Positions 11,913-22,166 of a DNA stretch of 64,000 nt are shown here, piece by piece. Location: positions 172,425,501 through 172,489,500 of the forward strand of contig OX465601.1 in NCBI GenBank assembly GCA_950022295.1. Direction: 5' to 3'. How positions within the stretch are numbered: the stretch's first letter is position 1; each line of letters begins with the position of its first letter. The notes under the pieces are model-generated. The model did not search any database and had not been told where the DNA came from. It saw only the letters and a list, made by a program, of their open reading frames with translations. A program made the position numbers and the translations under genes. Origin of the DNA: Bromus sterilis (Eukaryota; Streptophyta; Magnoliopsida; Poales; Poaceae).

Positions 11913-13488
11913 TGTTGGGAATGTGCCCTAGAGGCAAATACAATATGTTTTATTGAGCATATCCCATTAGTTCATAATACGTTTTACACTGTGCTATAAT
12001 TGTATTAAGCGGAAACCTTAATACACGTGTGGTATATAAACAACCAGGTCCCTAGTGAACTCTAGTATACTAGTCTCATTGGGCAATTGATTGATCAAGG
12101 TTTCCTGATCATGGCGACACATTAGTCCATTGACAATGAGGTTATATCATTGGGAAGATTATATGACGGACACACACCCACCAGAAGTATTGCGACATGA
12201 TCAAGTCACATAAGTTCAACATTGCGATAACTATAACTTAGTGACCAGATCCTTTGATCGTAATGATCATACGTAATTGCTATCTATGAGGATGCTTTGA
12301 TTTGTAACCCACCGCTTGACTGAAATATCATGACCATAACGGTGCACTTTTGGTATCCGAAATAGATATGTTGGTGAGTATGCAAATAGCTCAAAGCGGG
12401 ATTTGTCCATCTGAGTGACGGATAGGTACTCTGGGCCCACTCGGTGATATTGCATCATAAAGTTTGCAAACGTGTGACTAGGTCACGGAGTTGTAATATC
12501 ATGGGAACGAGTAAACTTGTTTGTTGGTAACGAGGAAGAACTAGGTATATTGGATACGGATAATCAAACGTCGGACAAGAAAAGGACAGTAGGACAAAGG
12601 GAATAGGCACACAGTTAACAGATCCAATAGCGATGAAGTTTCATTCGATGGAAGCGCAGGGGCTATCAAGGATTGTAACCAGGTCCAATTGATTAGCCAT
12701 TGATCAATGAGATTGTCTCGATCATGTCTGATGTTTCCCGGACCGTAGAGTGTTACACTTAAAGGTATTCGACGCATTAAGGATAGATTCGGGATCACCG
12801 GAGAAATAAGAGAGAACACCGGAATTGTTCCGGTGAAGGCCGCAAGTTGTTCTGAGTATTTTGAAAGGTTCAAAATATATTTAATAATGTTTAATATATG
12901 TTTTATTATTTAATTATCAGAATTAAATATTAAAATATAACTAAATATAATTTAAAATGAATTAAAAGGCACATGGGCCTCATAGGGCCCATTAGGGGAG
13001 AGGGCGTCCTCCCTCATGGGCCATGGCGCCAAGAAGGGGCCCACCCCCCTTATTGGTGCGCCACCCCCCTCCCCTTGGGAATAGTCCCACATGGGAAGTT
13101 GAGGGAGGTTGCCCCCCTCCTTAGCGTATATAAGGAGGGGTAGGGTTCCCTTTTATTCATACAATTATTACCTCTTTCTTCCTCCTTTCTCCTTCCTTGA
13201 GTGGACTCCCCTTGTTTGGAGGATACACTTGATTGGGGATTTCTCCACCATACACACGCCGTCGTGCTGCTGGAATCGGGATCCGAATCCATCTTCTTTC
13301 CACCGCTCTTTTGGTTTGGAGCCTGGAGGGACGTCGGGTATACTGTATGTGTATAATCCCGCAAGGCACTACACTTGTGGTGCTACTTCGTCATTGTGGC
13401 CGTCTCGTGAGGTCTTCATCGACAACGTTCCGACGGGGATGTAATCCCATCATCGGTCTACAAGGACCGGGTGGCCTCTGTCATCATT
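11913..13488 (+). repeat. 5' LTR of element D, first part
   Basis: It begins TGTTGGGAATGTGCCC and matches 45675-46815, D's 3' LTR, nearly throughout. It is broken at 13488 by element E and resumes at 25081. Orientation is +: a TATA box and a pyrimidine-rich leader (about 13160-13210) lie near its 3' part, and a primer-binding site follows the second part. The short ORFs here are not genes. Confidence 0.9.
13126..13135 (+). promoter_or_regulatory. TATA box of element D 5' LTR
   Basis: GTATATAAGG lies in the LTR about 360 bp before the point where E inserted, followed by AGGGTTCCC and a CT-rich leader typical of plant core promoters. The corresponding site in the 3' LTR is not visible because LTR I interrupts it first. 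Confidence 0.6.
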
Positions 13489-16387
13489 TGTAACATCCCA
13501 ATTTTTCCAAATTCGGATGTTAACAGATCATCATATGCATCTCATGCTGCTTCCGCATTTTTTCTGGAATTTTAAAATATTTTTAACATTTTTCAACACA
13601 TGGCAGTTCGCTGGAGAGGATATAAAAGGACTTATCCCCATTTTTAATTTGTTGGAAAATAGTTTAAAATATTTTTGGGAGACTTTTTAATTTTACTTTG
13701 GAATTATAAATATTTTCTAAAATTATTTTTGGAATTTATTTATGCTCTGGAAAAGTTTTTAAATCAATTTTCGGAGTTTTCGGTATTTTTAAAAAAAAAA
13801 TGCCACAAAAGTATTTAAAAATATTTAAAAATAAGTTGAAAAGTTTTTATTTTATTTTATTATTTTGGTCAAGCCAAAAATTCAATTTTATTATTTTAAA
13901 AATATTGGCGAAGAAGGAATTTTAAAATAAATTTCCGTGTTTTTTCTAAAATTGTTTTGGGCCTAATGGGCCTGGTCTGTTTTTTTTTTCCAGCAGACCG
14001 AATTTGTTTTTAATCCGGATTTACAAAAAAAAAAGGCATTAGGGCTGGCTATAAATAGCCTCGATTAGGGTTAAATTTATTTTCGCCAGCGTTTAGGGTT
14101 AGCTCTAATCTAATTCGCGGGACCCGCCGCCGCCGACGTCATCGCCGGAGCTTCGCCGGAAAGTTCGCCGGAGCTACGTTTTCGCGTTTTTTTTCGAGGT
14201 AATCTTCGCGTACGCCCGTGTGTCGCCGTCCCCGCCTCGCCGGAGTAACCGCCGCCCCTAGCCCCGTGCGCCGCCGCCCTCTGCCACGTCCGCCGCCGCT
14301 GGAACGGCTGGCTGGCCGGAGCGCCGCCGCGCCATGGCCCGACCTGGCCGCCCGCCGCCCCGCGCCTATGGCCGCGCGCCCCGCGCTGCCTGGCCGCCCC
14401 GCCGCCTCGTGCGCCGCGCACCGCCACCCGCCCCTGGCCGCCGGCCTCCCTGCTGGCCGGAGCCGCAGCCGGAGCCGGAGCTCCAAGCTCGGCCATGGCT
14501 GCCCCGTGCTCCCGTGCGTGCAGCCGCAAGGAAGGAGACGAGCTGCGAAAAAAAAAGGATTAGAAAAACGGTTCGCGAAAAAAAAATTCTCAGATCTGGA
14601 TCCAAAACCGTCCAGGGACCCGATCGCGTTTTTTGCAAATTTTTTATTTATGTATCAGTCCTTTTTACAGTAGACCCCCCGGTACCCCCTTTTTTTTTCA
14701 CCCGAAACCGTTTTCGCGACTACTTTTTAACCGTAACTCGGAATTGGGCGATTCCAGTTGCGTTGCGACCGTGTAGAAATTATCTAGCCAGTAGACCCAG
14801 TGTTACAGAAGTTTGAAGTATTTAAATTTGGATCCCAAGCTGATCCAAATTTGAACTTCCGGCAGCCGTAACTGTTTACCGGTGTGCCCGTTTTCGCCGT
14901 TTCTTTTTGCGTTGGTTTTTATTTGACAAGTACTTTAAGTTTAGCTACTGTTAGGCAAGTTTTTCTACTGTTCTTTGAATGTTTATTATTGTTTGTGCAT
15001 AATTGTATTGAACATATGATTGATTGGTGCTATGTTTGCTCGTATAGATTGTCCGGAGTGTGCCGCCTCGTTTTGTGAGGATTGTGATCGTCAGGACCAG
15101 CAAGAAGGCAAGTGATAATTTGATCATATTCATACCTATATTTTCTATATGCATTATGTCAGGAAATATCACTCTATTGCATGATAGGTAGTTTACTTTA
15201 CTGTTGCTGCAAACCAGTTAGGATAGCCATATATTTTGACTTGTCTACCATAGATCAACCTAGCCGTGTTGTTACTTTATTGCTATGCTTTATAGACGTG
15301 GTTTGGGTTGTGAGAATTCATGGAGTGCATGTGAGCTATTTAATAAACTGTGTAGCAACTTTATAATAAATAGAAATCACTTCTGGACGGGCGGGTTGCA
15401 TCCCGGTAGTTGTGGCTCGGTTGAGGACAATGCCGGGGTTAAATGCACCCAATGGTTTGTTTGGTGGTGAACCGGGTGCGTCATGGTGTCTACCCTCTCA
15501 CGCAGTGGGCGCCGTCCAGGCTCAAAAATATCAGACATGCAATATTACTAGTAGCTTCCGTGTACAGCCGCTGGCTATATGGGCTCTGGCTTAGATGAGT
15601 AAGTTGTGGGGAACCTGGCCCTGGTAGCTAGCTGATGTAGAATTGTGTTAGGTGTACCGGCTACCAAAGGGTGGAGGCAACCTCTTCGGAAAGTCTTTGT
15701 CTCAATTTTCGGGTTGAGTCCAGTGGGGAACGTGTACAAACCTCTGCAGAGCGTATAAACTGATCATGATTAGCCGTGTCTACGGTTACGGACGAACTTT
15801 CAGCAACTAGTCAGTACTGTTGAGGAATGATCTTGACAGATGAACACTTAATAATAATTTGATTGGGACAAGAGTAGCATGGGTTGTTGTGTGTTTCAGG
15901 TAGAATCAACTTAAATTTTTTGACTAGTTTAGTTCAGGAGAAAATTGGCTTTCTGCAAAACTAAACCATAAGCCTTTCCTTTGACTTACCTTGCATGTAG
16001 CTGTAGGTCCTTTATATAAACTTTTTCGTGTCACTTGCCGTACAAATCAGATGTACTGACCCGTTGTCGGGCTGTAACCTTCGGTGTTGCAGGTTTTTCA
16101 GACGATCAGTAAGGTGCGTTTAGGGGTTGCGAGTCTACACTCAGCATGTTCGCATGTGGCTGTTGATGGACTCCACTTTACTTGCTTTTTCTTTCGCTAT
16201 ATTTATATTGAATAAGCTAGCCTTGAGCTATGCAACTTGTTATTTATTTACTCTGGATCATACGTTGTAATAATGATGCACTTGTACTTCGATATACATC
16301 TATTATACTGTGTGTGCCAGCGAGTTCGATCCAGGGACTGGCACTTGAGCACAGAGACTTCAATTCGGTGTGAATTGGGTCGTTACA
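13489..16387 (+). repeat. 5' LTR of element E
   Basis: 2899 bp, starting TGTAACATCCC and ending GTCGTTACA. An AT-rich first part (13490-14040) carries the upstream promoter region, then comes a TATA box, a very GC-rich transcribed leader (about 14110-14530), then moderately AT-rich sequence to the end. The ORFs of up to 160 codons in the GC-rich block overlap in several frames and differ between the two LTRs by indels, so I do not call them genes. Confidence 0.96.
14049..14058 (+). promoter_or_regulatory. TATA box of element E 5' LTR
   Basis: CTATAAATAG, followed within about 40 bp by TTAGGGTT motifs and then a GC-rich leader. Transcription probably starts near 14080-14090 (inferred from the usual TATA spacing). 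Confidence 0.75.
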
Positions 16388-16389
16388 GA

Positions 16390-16402
16390 TGGTATCAGAG
16401 CA
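16390..16402 (+). other. Primer-binding site of element E (initiator tRNA-Met)
   Basis: TGGTATCAGAGCA two bases after the LTR end matches the usual plant site complementary to the 3' end of initiator methionine tRNA, which primes minus-strand DNA. Confidence 0.92.
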
Positions 16403-16557
16403 GTGTGTTGACTGTAGGATCGTGACCCTAGAAAATGGAGTAGAAAAGCCATAGGAATCAAAATATTACTTTATACCACTCTGTCTTGTACTTACTTACC
16501 TCCTCTATCTCGTATTCACACATGTTCTAATCTTGCCTTACCTCTCTTTCATTATAG

Positions 16558-17274
16558 ATGACCACTCTTTCATACCGTGCTATGGCGTTTGGACCTGAGC
16601 TCAGGGGGATTTGCCACTTCCTGAACATCTATGCGCCAGTCTTTCAGCCGAGCCTAGTGGAGACAAGGGGAGCAGATGACTATTGGCAAGTGGAGACTTT
16701 CATCCTTGGAAGCATGGAGAATGAAGAACGGGTGATCACGGAGTCCTTCGAAGTGCATGCCCAGGAGAAGGAGTGGTGTGTGCGCATGGCCGCTCACAAA
16801 GCTCTTGGACGCATTGTGCAGAAGTATGCCGCCCAGCTAAAGGGTACGGTGTACGCGGAGATGGCCAAGGTTCTCCCGTCGGGGAACATATTACCAAAGA
16901 GGTTCAGGTATGTGCCTGGAGCCATTTGGCCAGGAACAACCAGCTACATCATCCAAAGCCTGGAGAAGCACACTCATTGCCTGGAGAAGTGTACTCAGTG
17001 GGACCTCTATACCATTACTGAGTTGCAGCAGAGGAACACCAGGCTCAAGAGGGACAACAACAAGCTGAAGCAGGAAAAGTTGGAGATGCAAGCAGAGATG
17101 AAAAGGCTAAAGGAGAAAATGAAGGCCAATGGAATTGAAGAACCAGAAGAGGAGCCAGAAGTAGGCACCTCGGAAGAAGAAGAGGAGCCGAGTCCCAAAA
17201 GGCACAACCGCATCAGCGGGCGCGATTACCGCATGCTGTTTAGCAAAGACAGCATCCGGAATTACTTCGTCTAG
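16558..17274 (+). CDS. Accessory ORF upstream of gag in element E, unknown function
   Basis: A 238-codon uninterrupted ORF between the primer-binding site and gag. I do not recognise the protein. The N-terminal two thirds look globular, with tryptophans and aromatic residues (for example DYWQVETF near residue 41 and KEWCVRMAAHKALGR near 72). Residues about 152-194 form a strongly charged, probable coiled coil (ELQQRNTRLKRDNNKL and so on). Then come an acidic run rich in Glu (about 196-214) and a basic tail. There is no signal peptide or membrane segment. The ATG directly follows a TTTCATTATAG tract that resembles a 3' splice site. The coiled coil suggests self-association or binding to Gag; that is inference. 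It could also be a captured host fragment. Confidence 0.8.
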   Translation: MTTLSYRAMAFGPELRGICHFLNIYAPVFQPSLVETRGADDYWQVETFILGSMENEERVITESFEVHAQEKEWCVRMAAHKALGRIVQKYAAQLKGTVYAEMAKVLPSGNILPKRFRYVPGAIWPGTTSYIIQSLEKHTHCLEKCTQWDLYTITELQQRNTRLKRDNNKLKQEKLEMQAEMKRLKEKMKANGIEEPEEEPEVGTSEEEEEPSPKRHNRISGRDYRMLFSKDSIRNYFV

Positions 17275-17666
17275 TCTTAGTGCTCTATCGTTATCGTGTT
17301 AGCGTATTTGACCATGTCGATTTATTCGGTGTGGCAATACTAGGTTGCTTGATATACTCTTGTGTTATTCGTTATTGTGTTGAGGATTTTGTATTACCCG
17401 AGGTTGTTATGAGGATCTTATATCAGTTATAAAAGTTATTTTAAAACTATATGGTGTGACATGTGATTGGTTTTCCGTATGAGTGCATTGGTTGATGATT
17501 GTTATATGTTTGATGTTATGGTGATATTGATTGGTGAAGTTGATTGGTGATATATGTATTGTATTGTATATATATAATGCTTGCCATGATCATAATATGC
17601 ATATGGGTAGGAGTATATTTCCCTAGCTACTTTCTGTCTAAATTCTTACCTATTCTTACCCAACAG
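17275..17666 (+). other. Spacer between accessory ORF and gag-pol of element E
   Basis: An AT-rich stretch of about 390 bp with no recognisable gene. It ends in a pyrimidine-rich tract and CCCAACAG directly before the gag ATG, which looks like a 3' splice site. The gag-pol frame stays open upstream to an ATG at 17544, but those 41 hydrophobic codons look like chance extension. Confidence 0.5.
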
Positions 17667-20600
17667 ATGCCGCCGAGACGTGATCCCACGGGGAATGAGA
17701 ACAACCATGGAGTACCAGCCTATATGCAGCAGTTGCTTCAAGGACAAGCTCAGCTGATCCAGTTGCTTACGCAGAACATGGGCAACAACAACAATGCGCC
17801 ACCACCGCCACCGGTGGACACGCTTGCAAGGTTCCTGAGGTTGAATCCTCAGAGGTTCTCTAGCACTCCTGAGCCCATAGTGGCGGATGACTGGCTTCGT
17901 TCAGTGGGCCGGAATATGGAGACTGTTGGCTGCACTGAGGCAGAGAGAGTGAGGTTTGCCTCACATTTGCTGGAGGGTCCTGCCGCTGCTTGGTGGGACA
18001 ACTACTTGCTGACTTACCCCATCGACACCATCACATGGGCGCAGTTCCAGGCTGCCTTTCGCGCCGCACATGTTTCAGCAGGCGCCATGAGCTTGAAGAA
18101 GAAGGAGTTCCGCAGTTTGCGTCAGGGAGGCCGTTCAGTGGCCGAGTATGTTGAGGTGTTCAACAAGCTTGCTAGATATGCTCCAGATGATGTCAGGAAT
18201 GATGCTGCAAGGCAGGAGAAGTTCTTGGAGGGGCTGAATGATGAGTTGGGAGTCCAGCTGACAGTGGCTACTTTTGCTAACTGCCAGGCGCTCATAGACA
18301 AGGCTATTGTGTTGGAAGGCAAGCAACAATCCATTGAGAACCGCAAGAGGAAGTACAACAACAACAATGGTGGCAAGTACAACTCTGGACCGCAGCAGAA
18401 GCCACGCAGTTCTTATGTTGGCAATGGAGGACATAGCCATGGACATAACCACAATGGTGGGAATGGCCATGTTCACAGTGGAGGACACAACCATCAGGGT
18501 GGAAATGGTCGCAACCATAATGGCCACAACCACCACAATGGTAACAGGAACGGCAATGGCAACGGAAGGAACAATGGGAATGGGAGAAGCAATGGAGCTA
18601 ATGGAGGAAATGGAAACCATCGTCAGAATGGCCAGGCACCAAAGGACTTGAGTCACATCCAGTGTTTCAAGTGCAAGAACATGGGACACTATGCCACAGA
18701 CTGCCCGGAGTCCAATGGGAATGGAGTCGTCAAGCCCAATCCTTTCAAGGGGCATGTGAACCATGTCAATGTGGAGGAGATCTATGATGAGCCTGATGCT
18801 GTGATTGGTAAGTTCTTTATCAATTCAGTACCTGCACTTGTTCTTTTTGATTCTGGTGCATCGCATTCTTTCATATCGAGGGTATTTGTGGATAAGCATG
18901 AGTTACCTACCGTAGTTCTTAAGTCATCTATGCTCATAAGTTCACCGGGAGCGGAGATGTCAGCTAGTTTGGGTTGCTATCAGTTGATCCTAGCCATTGG
19001 GAAGTATGTTTTTCCTACAGATTTGATTGTGTTGAAGTCACAAGGTTTGGATATTATTTTGGGCATGGATTGGTTAGCCAGATACCAAGGTGTTATTGAT
19101 TGTGCCAGTCGGTCTATCACTCTCAGTACACCGAGTGGACAGAAGATCAGATATGTGTCCAAGTATAAGCATCAGCACGCCCAGGTGAATTCTCTTAAGG
19201 GGGGTAGCCTGGATGATGTGCATATTGTGAGGGAGTATCCAGATGTGTTTCCGGAGGAGTTGCCAGGTATGCCACCGGATAGGGAGATTGAGTTCCTTAT
19301 TGATTTAATACCAGGCACTGGGCCTATTGCTAAGAGACCGTATAGGATGCCCGCTAATGAACTTGCAGAGTTGAAGGAGCAGATCAGAGAGTTGCAGGAA
19401 AAGGGGTTTATTCGCCCAAGCTCGTCACCTTGGGGATCTCCAGTATTGTTTGTTGAGAAGAAGGATGGAACCCAGAGGATGTGTGTGGATTATCGTTCTC
19501 TGAATGATGTTACTATCAAGAACAAGTATCCTTTACCAGTGAGTAATGATCTATTTGACCAGTTGGAGGGAGCTTGTGTATTCTCTAAGATTGATCTTCG
19601 TTCTGGTTATCATCAAGTGAAGATTCGGGAGAAGGATATTCCGAAGACTGCTTTTACTACAAGGTATGGGTTGTATGAGTATACTGTTATGTCATTTGGA
19701 TTGACTAATGCTCCTGCATACTTCATGAATATGATGAACAAGGTGTTTATGGAGTTCTTGGATAAATTCGTTGTGGTGTTCATTGATGATATATTGGTGT
19801 ATTCCAAGAATGAGCAAGAGCATGAGGCACATTTACGTTTGGTATTAGAGAAGCTCAGGGAGCACAAGTTGTATGCCAAGTTCAGCAAGTGTGAGTTTTG
19901 GTTGAAGGAGGTTGGATTTCTTGGACATGTTGTGTCAGGAGAAGGAGTAGCTGTGGACCCATCTAAGGTTTCAACGGTTATAGAATGGGAGACGCCCGCG
20001 TCAGTTGGAGACATTCGCAGTTTCTTGGGTCTTGCAGGATACTATAGGAGGTTCATTGAGGATTTCTCCAAGCTTGCAGAACCAATGACTGAGCTGTTGA
20101 AGAAAGAGAATAAGTTTGATTGGAGTGAGGCATGTGAAGCCAGCTTTCAGGAATTGAAGAAACGGTTAGTAACTACACCTGTTTTATGTTTGCCTGATAT
20201 ACATAAGGATTTCCAAGTATATTGTGATGCATCTCGTCGAGGACTTGGTTGTGTTTTGATGCAAGGAGGTAGAGTTGTTGCTTATGCGTCTCGTCAGCTT
20301 AAGAACCATGAGCAGAACTATCCTACACATGATTTGGAGTTAGCTGCAGTTGTTCATGCATTGAAAACTTGGAGGCAATATCTTATTGGTAATCATTGTG
20401 ATGTTTTTACTGATCATAAGAGTTTGAAGTATATCTTTACTCAGAAGGATTTGAATCTCAGGCAGAGTAGATGGCTGGAGCTTATTAAGGATTATGATTT
20501 GAATGTACAGTATCATCCTGGTAAAGCGAATGTGGTTGCTGATGCATTGAGCCGTAAGAGTCATATCAATGTTACTAATGTTGAGGATATGCCACGTGAG

Positions 20601-22154
20601 TTATGTGAGCAGTTCAAGAAGCTCAGGTTGGAGATAGTTCCTAAGGGATATGTGGCAACATTGGAAGTGAAGCCAAATCTATTGGAAAGGATCAGAGAAG
20701 CCCAGAAGGGTGATGCAGAAATTGATGAGATAAAAGTGAATATGACCAGGGGAAAAGCAGAGGGTTTCCGTGAGGATGAACATGGAGCCATTTGGTTTGA
20801 GAAACGCATTTGTGTACCGCAGGATGCGGAGATCAGGGAGTTGATTCTTCAGGAGGCACATGATGCACCTTATTCTATTCACCCCGGGAATACCAAGATG
20901 TATTTGGATTTGAGGGAGAGATTTTGGTGGCCTATCCTGAAGCGAGAGATAGCCCAGTATATTGCTTTGTGTGATGTTTGCCAGAGAGTCAAGGCTGAGC
21001 ATCAGAAGCCAGCAGGTTTGTTGCAGCCTTTGCCTATACCAGATTGGAAGTGGGATCAGGTAGGTATGGACTTTATTACTGGTTTACCCAGGACTCGGTT
21101 AGGTTATGATTCTATTTGGGTGATTGTTGATCGTTTGACCAAGGTTGCTCACTTCATTCCAGTGAAGACAACTTATAACAGTGCCAAGCTAGCCAAGATT
21201 TATATGACCAGGATCGTGTGTTTGCATGGAGTTCCAAGCAAGGTTGTGTCTGATAGAGGTACTCAGTTTACTTCAAAGTTTTGGCGTCAGTTGCATGAGA
21301 CCTTGGGCACTAGGCTGGAGTTCAGTACAGCGTTCCATCCTCAGACAGATGGGCAGACCGAGAGAGTCAATCAGATCTTGGAGGATATGTTGAGGGCTTG
21401 TGCGTTGGATTATGGTTCGAGTTGGGATGACAACTTACCGTATGCTGAGTTCTCGTATAACAACAGTTACCAGGCTAGTCTTCGGATGGCACCATTCGAG
21501 TTACTGTATGGCAGGAAGTGCAGAACTCCGTTGATGTGGGATGAGGTAGGAGAACGTCAGTTGTTTGGACCGGACCTGATCAGAGATGCTGAGGAGAAAG
21601 TCAAGTTGATCCGTGATAGACTGAAGATAGCACAGTCCAGGCAGAAGAGTTATGCAGATGCTAAGCGCAAGGATGTAACCTATGAGGTTGGAGACCGTGC
21701 GTATCTCAGAGTTTCCCCAATTCGCGGAATCAAGAGGTTTGGAATCAAGGGCAAGTTAGCACCACGTTTTGTGGGGCCTTACAAGATCTTGGAGCGCAGA
21801 GGAGAGGTAGCTTATCAGTTGGAGTTGCCAGAAGCTTTGTCAGGAGTTCATGATGTGTTTCACGTATCCCAGCTGAAGAAGTGTCATGCAGAGATGGCAG
21901 ATATTCCTTTGAGAGATACTGTGCCACTTGAGGCAATTCAGTTGGAGAGTGACTTGACTTATGAGGAGAAGCCTGTGAAGATTCTGGAGACTGCCGAAAG
22001 AGTTACCCGCACCAAGACAATCAGACTATGCAAGGTTCAGTGGGATCATCATACCGAAGAGGAAGCAACTTGGGAGAGCGAAGAAGATCTGAAGCAAGCC
22101 CACCCGCATCTCTTTGCTGGCCAGCTCGAATCTCGAGGGCGAGATTCATCTTAA
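17667..22154 (+). CDS. gag-pol: Gag-pol polyprotein of element E (Tekay/Del-like chromovirus)
   Basis: A single open frame of about 1495 codons that makes particle protein and replication enzymes. Numbering from the chosen ATG (MPPRRDPTG): retrotransposon Gag domain about 60-215, a low-complexity His/Asn/Gly linker about 225-325, CCHC zinc knuckle 333-346 (CFKCKNMGHYATDC), aspartic protease with DSGAS at 395-399, reverse transcriptase with FIDDIL (catalytic D707, D708), RNase H (D854), integrase HHCC region (HPG near 1072, CDVC near 1104), integrase core D1135, D1196, E1232 with the standard 35-residue gap, GPY/F-like VGPY near 1370, and a chromodomain about 1436-1483. No stop or frameshift. 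I prefer this start to the ATG at 17544 because MPPRR begins conserved-looking gag sequence and follows a splice-acceptor-like tract. All key residues are present, so it may be active. Confidence 0.96.
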   Translation: MPPRRDPTGNENNHGVPAYMQQLLQGQAQLIQLLTQNMGNNNNAPPPPPVDTLARFLRLNPQRFSSTPEPIVADDWLRSVGRNMETVGCTEAERVRFASHLLEGPAAAWWDNYLLTYPIDTITWAQFQAAFRAAHVSAGAMSLKKKEFRSLRQGGRSVAEYVEVFNKLARYAPDDVRNDAARQEKFLEGLNDELGVQLTVATFANCQALIDKAIVLEGKQQSIENRKRKYNNNNGGKYNSGPQQKPRSSYVGNGGHSHGHNHNGGNGHVHSGGHNHQGGNGRNHNGHNHHNGNRNGNGNGRNNGNGRSNGANGGNGNHRQNGQAPKDLSHIQCFKCKNMGHYATDCPESNGNGVVKPNPFKGHVNHVNVEEIYDEPDAVIGKFFINSVPALVLFDSGASHSFISRVFVDKHELPTVVLKSSMLISSPGAEMSASLGCYQLILAIGKYVFPTDLIVLKSQGLDIILGMDWLARYQGVIDCASRSITLSTPSGQKIRYVSKYKHQHAQVNSLKGGSLDDVHIVREYPDVFPEELPGMPPDREIEFLIDLIPGTGPIAKRPYRMPANELAELKEQIRELQEKGFIRPSSSPWGSPVLFVEKKDGTQRMCVDYRSLNDVTIKNKYPLPVSNDLFDQLEGACVFSKIDLRSGYHQVKIREKDIPKTAFTTRYGLYEYTVMSFGLTNAPAYFMNMMNKVFMEFLDKFVVVFIDDILVYSKNEQEHEAHLRLVLEKLREHKLYAKFSKCEFWLKEVGFLGHVVSGEGVAVDPSKVSTVIEWETPASVGDIRSFLGLAGYYRRFIEDFSKLAEPMTELLKKENKFDWSEACEASFQELKKRLVTTPVLCLPDIHKDFQVYCDASRRGLGCVLMQGGRVVAYASRQLKNHEQNYPTHDLELAAVVHALKTWRQYLIGNHCDVFTDHKSLKYIFTQKDLNLRQSRWLELIKDYDLNVQYHPGKANVVADALSRKSHINVTNVEDMPRELCEQFKKLRLEIVPKGYVATLEVKPNLLERIREAQKGDAEIDEIKVNMTRGKAEGFREDEHGAIWFEKRICVPQDAEIRELILQEAHDAPYSIHPGNTKMYLDLRERFWWPILKREIAQYIALCDVCQRVKAEHQKPAGLLQPLPIPDWKWDQVGMDFITGLPRTRLGYDSIWVIVDRLTKVAHFIPVKTTYNSAKLAKIYMTRIVCLHGVPSKVVSDRGTQFTSKFWRQLHETLGTRLEFSTAFHPQTDGQTERVNQILEDMLRACALDYGSSWDDNLPYAEFSYNNSYQASLRMAPFELLYGRKCRTPLMWDEVGERQLFGPDLIRDAEEKVKLIRDRLKIAQSRQKSYADAKRKDVTYEVGDRAYLRVSPIRGIKRFGIKGKLAPRFVGPYKILERRGEVAYQLELPEALSGVHDVFHVSQLKKCHAEMADIPLRDTVPLEAIQLESDLTYEEKPVKILETAERVTRTKTIRLCKVQWDHHTEEEATWESEEDLKQAHPHLFAGQLESRGRDSS

Positions 22155-22164
22155 GGGGGGTAGG
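22153..22164 (+). other. Polypurine tract of element E
   Basis: AAGGGGGGTAGG directly before the 3' LTR and overlapping the gag-pol stop region; the expected plus-strand primer. Confidence 0.85.
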
Positions 22165-22166
22165 TT

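Noticed and set aside
14110..14816. Long overlapping ORFs (up to 160 codons) in the GC-rich part of E's LTRs on both strands
   Set aside because: Low stop-codon frequency in GC-rich DNA explains them; frames differ between the two LTRs by indels and no domain is visible.
17544..17666. Hydrophobic N-terminal extension of the E polyprotein that could be taken for a signal or membrane anchor
   Set aside because: It lies in AT-rich spacer before a splice-acceptor-like tract; MPPRR at 17667 is the more plausible start.
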